Below are positions 6,270-6,416 of a DNA stretch of 6,416 nucleotides, in pieces; positions within the stretch are counted from its first letter, which is position 1, and each line of letters starts with the position of its first letter. The notes below the pieces were generated by a model. The model had not been told where the DNA came from. It did not search any database and was given only the letters and a program-made list of their open reading frames with translations. Made by a program: the position numbers and the translations under genes. Source of the DNA: JACCXJ01 sp052387115. Lineage in GTDB: Bacteria > Pseudomonadota > Gammaproteobacteria > JACCXJ01. The stretch spans positions 1 through 6,416 of the forward strand of contig JBQTJM010000108.1 of NCBI GenBank assembly GCA_052387115.1, read 5' to 3'.

Positions 6270-6285
6270 CGACCCGGGGCAGCAA
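6257..6285 (-). promoter_or_regulatory. Candidate promoter of the toxin-antitoxin operon
   Basis: On the minus strand TATCAT (6262-6257, five of six matches to a sigma-70 -10) follows TTGCTG (6285-6280, three of six to -35) with a 17-base spacer. The -10 lies inside the palindrome, so binding there would block transcription. The -35 match is weak. Confidence 0.45.
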
Positions 6286-6307
6286 ACCTATCGTGGGTAT
6301 TGGACAA

Positions 6308-6416
6308 GGAGCGGCTTGACGAGGGCTCCGCGTCGGCCCGGTCAGGGCCGGGCTTCTGGGCCGGAAGTGGTTCCGGCGCGACGTCTCTGGCCGGACCGTG
6401 GACCTCGCCGGACCCT
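6308..6416. other. GC-rich right edge with a short hairpin, no assignable gene
   Basis: This stretch contains a 7-bp-stem hairpin GCCGGAA/TTCCGGC (6360-6366 with 6371-6377, loop GTGG) and several GGCCGG-type words. A plus-strand frame from TTG 6300 is open to the window edge (39 codons, beginning LDKERLDEGSASARSG), and the minus-strand frame of the antitoxin is also open to the edge. Neither resembles a family I recognise, and high GC makes such open frames common by chance. Confidence 0.3.

Noticed and set aside
5984..6307. A 107-residue form of the antitoxin starting at TTG 6307.
   Set aside because: The extra 27 residues have no family match, would cover the operator and promoter, and the ATG at 6226 has a good ribosome-binding site.
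1..6416. CRISPR array, tRNA, rRNA or transposase gene.
   Set aside because: I saw no regularly spaced repeats, no cloverleaf-like sequence and no transposase or integrase motifs on either strand.

Overview
The window is GC-rich, densely packed bacterial DNA. The gene content (an Mla/MCE lipid-transport operon, hence an outer membrane, plus an Old Yellow Enzyme-type reductase and a FitAB/VapBC-type toxin-antitoxin pair) fits a Gram-negative proteobacterium, probably a gammaproteobacterium. No rRNA or other taxonomic marker is present, so this placement is inferred.

Left part (1-2699, all minus strand): a three-gene operon for an MCE-type ABC lipid transporter. Its order is a permease with an N-terminal STAS domain (MlaB-MlaE fusion), an MlaF-type ATPase and an MlaD-type substrate-binding protein that runs off the left edge. 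The genes overlap by 1 and 16 bases, so they are probably translationally coupled. Together they should form the inner-membrane machine that moves phospholipid (or another lipid) between the inner and outer membranes.

Middle (2700-4134, plus strand): a roughly 250-base divergent gap, then two small genes for membrane proteins of unknown function, one of DUF4345 type and one of DUF5658 type. The end of the DUF4345 gene carries a perfect 11-bp-stem palindrome whose first bases are the gene's own stop codon. The palindrome is flanked by two copies of the gene's last codons, 71 bases apart, which suggests a small palindromic element inserted or was duplicated there and gave the gene a new C-terminus.

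Right-centre (4135-5466, minus strand): a 443-residue FMN oxidoreductase of the NADH:flavin oxidoreductase/Old Yellow Enzyme family. It has the four-cysteine cluster typical of the iron-sulfur branch (2,4-dienoyl-CoA reductase, trimethylamine dehydrogenase) but no C-terminal FAD/NAD(P) domain.

Right end (5557-6416, minus strand): a type II toxin-antitoxin module. An intact FitA-like ribbon-helix-helix antitoxin is followed after 2 bases by a VapC/FitB PIN-domain toxin whose reading frame is broken by an apparent one-base deletion. A 14-bp perfect palindrome, overlapping a plausible -10 element, lies just upstream as a candidate autoregulatory operator. The last 109 bases hold GC-rich sequence with a short hairpin and no assignable gene.

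I found no clearly new multi-gene system. The observations most worth a second look are the palindrome-associated remodelling of the DUF4345 gene end, the toxin frameshift beside an intact antitoxin, and the oxidoreductase without its usual electron-input domain.
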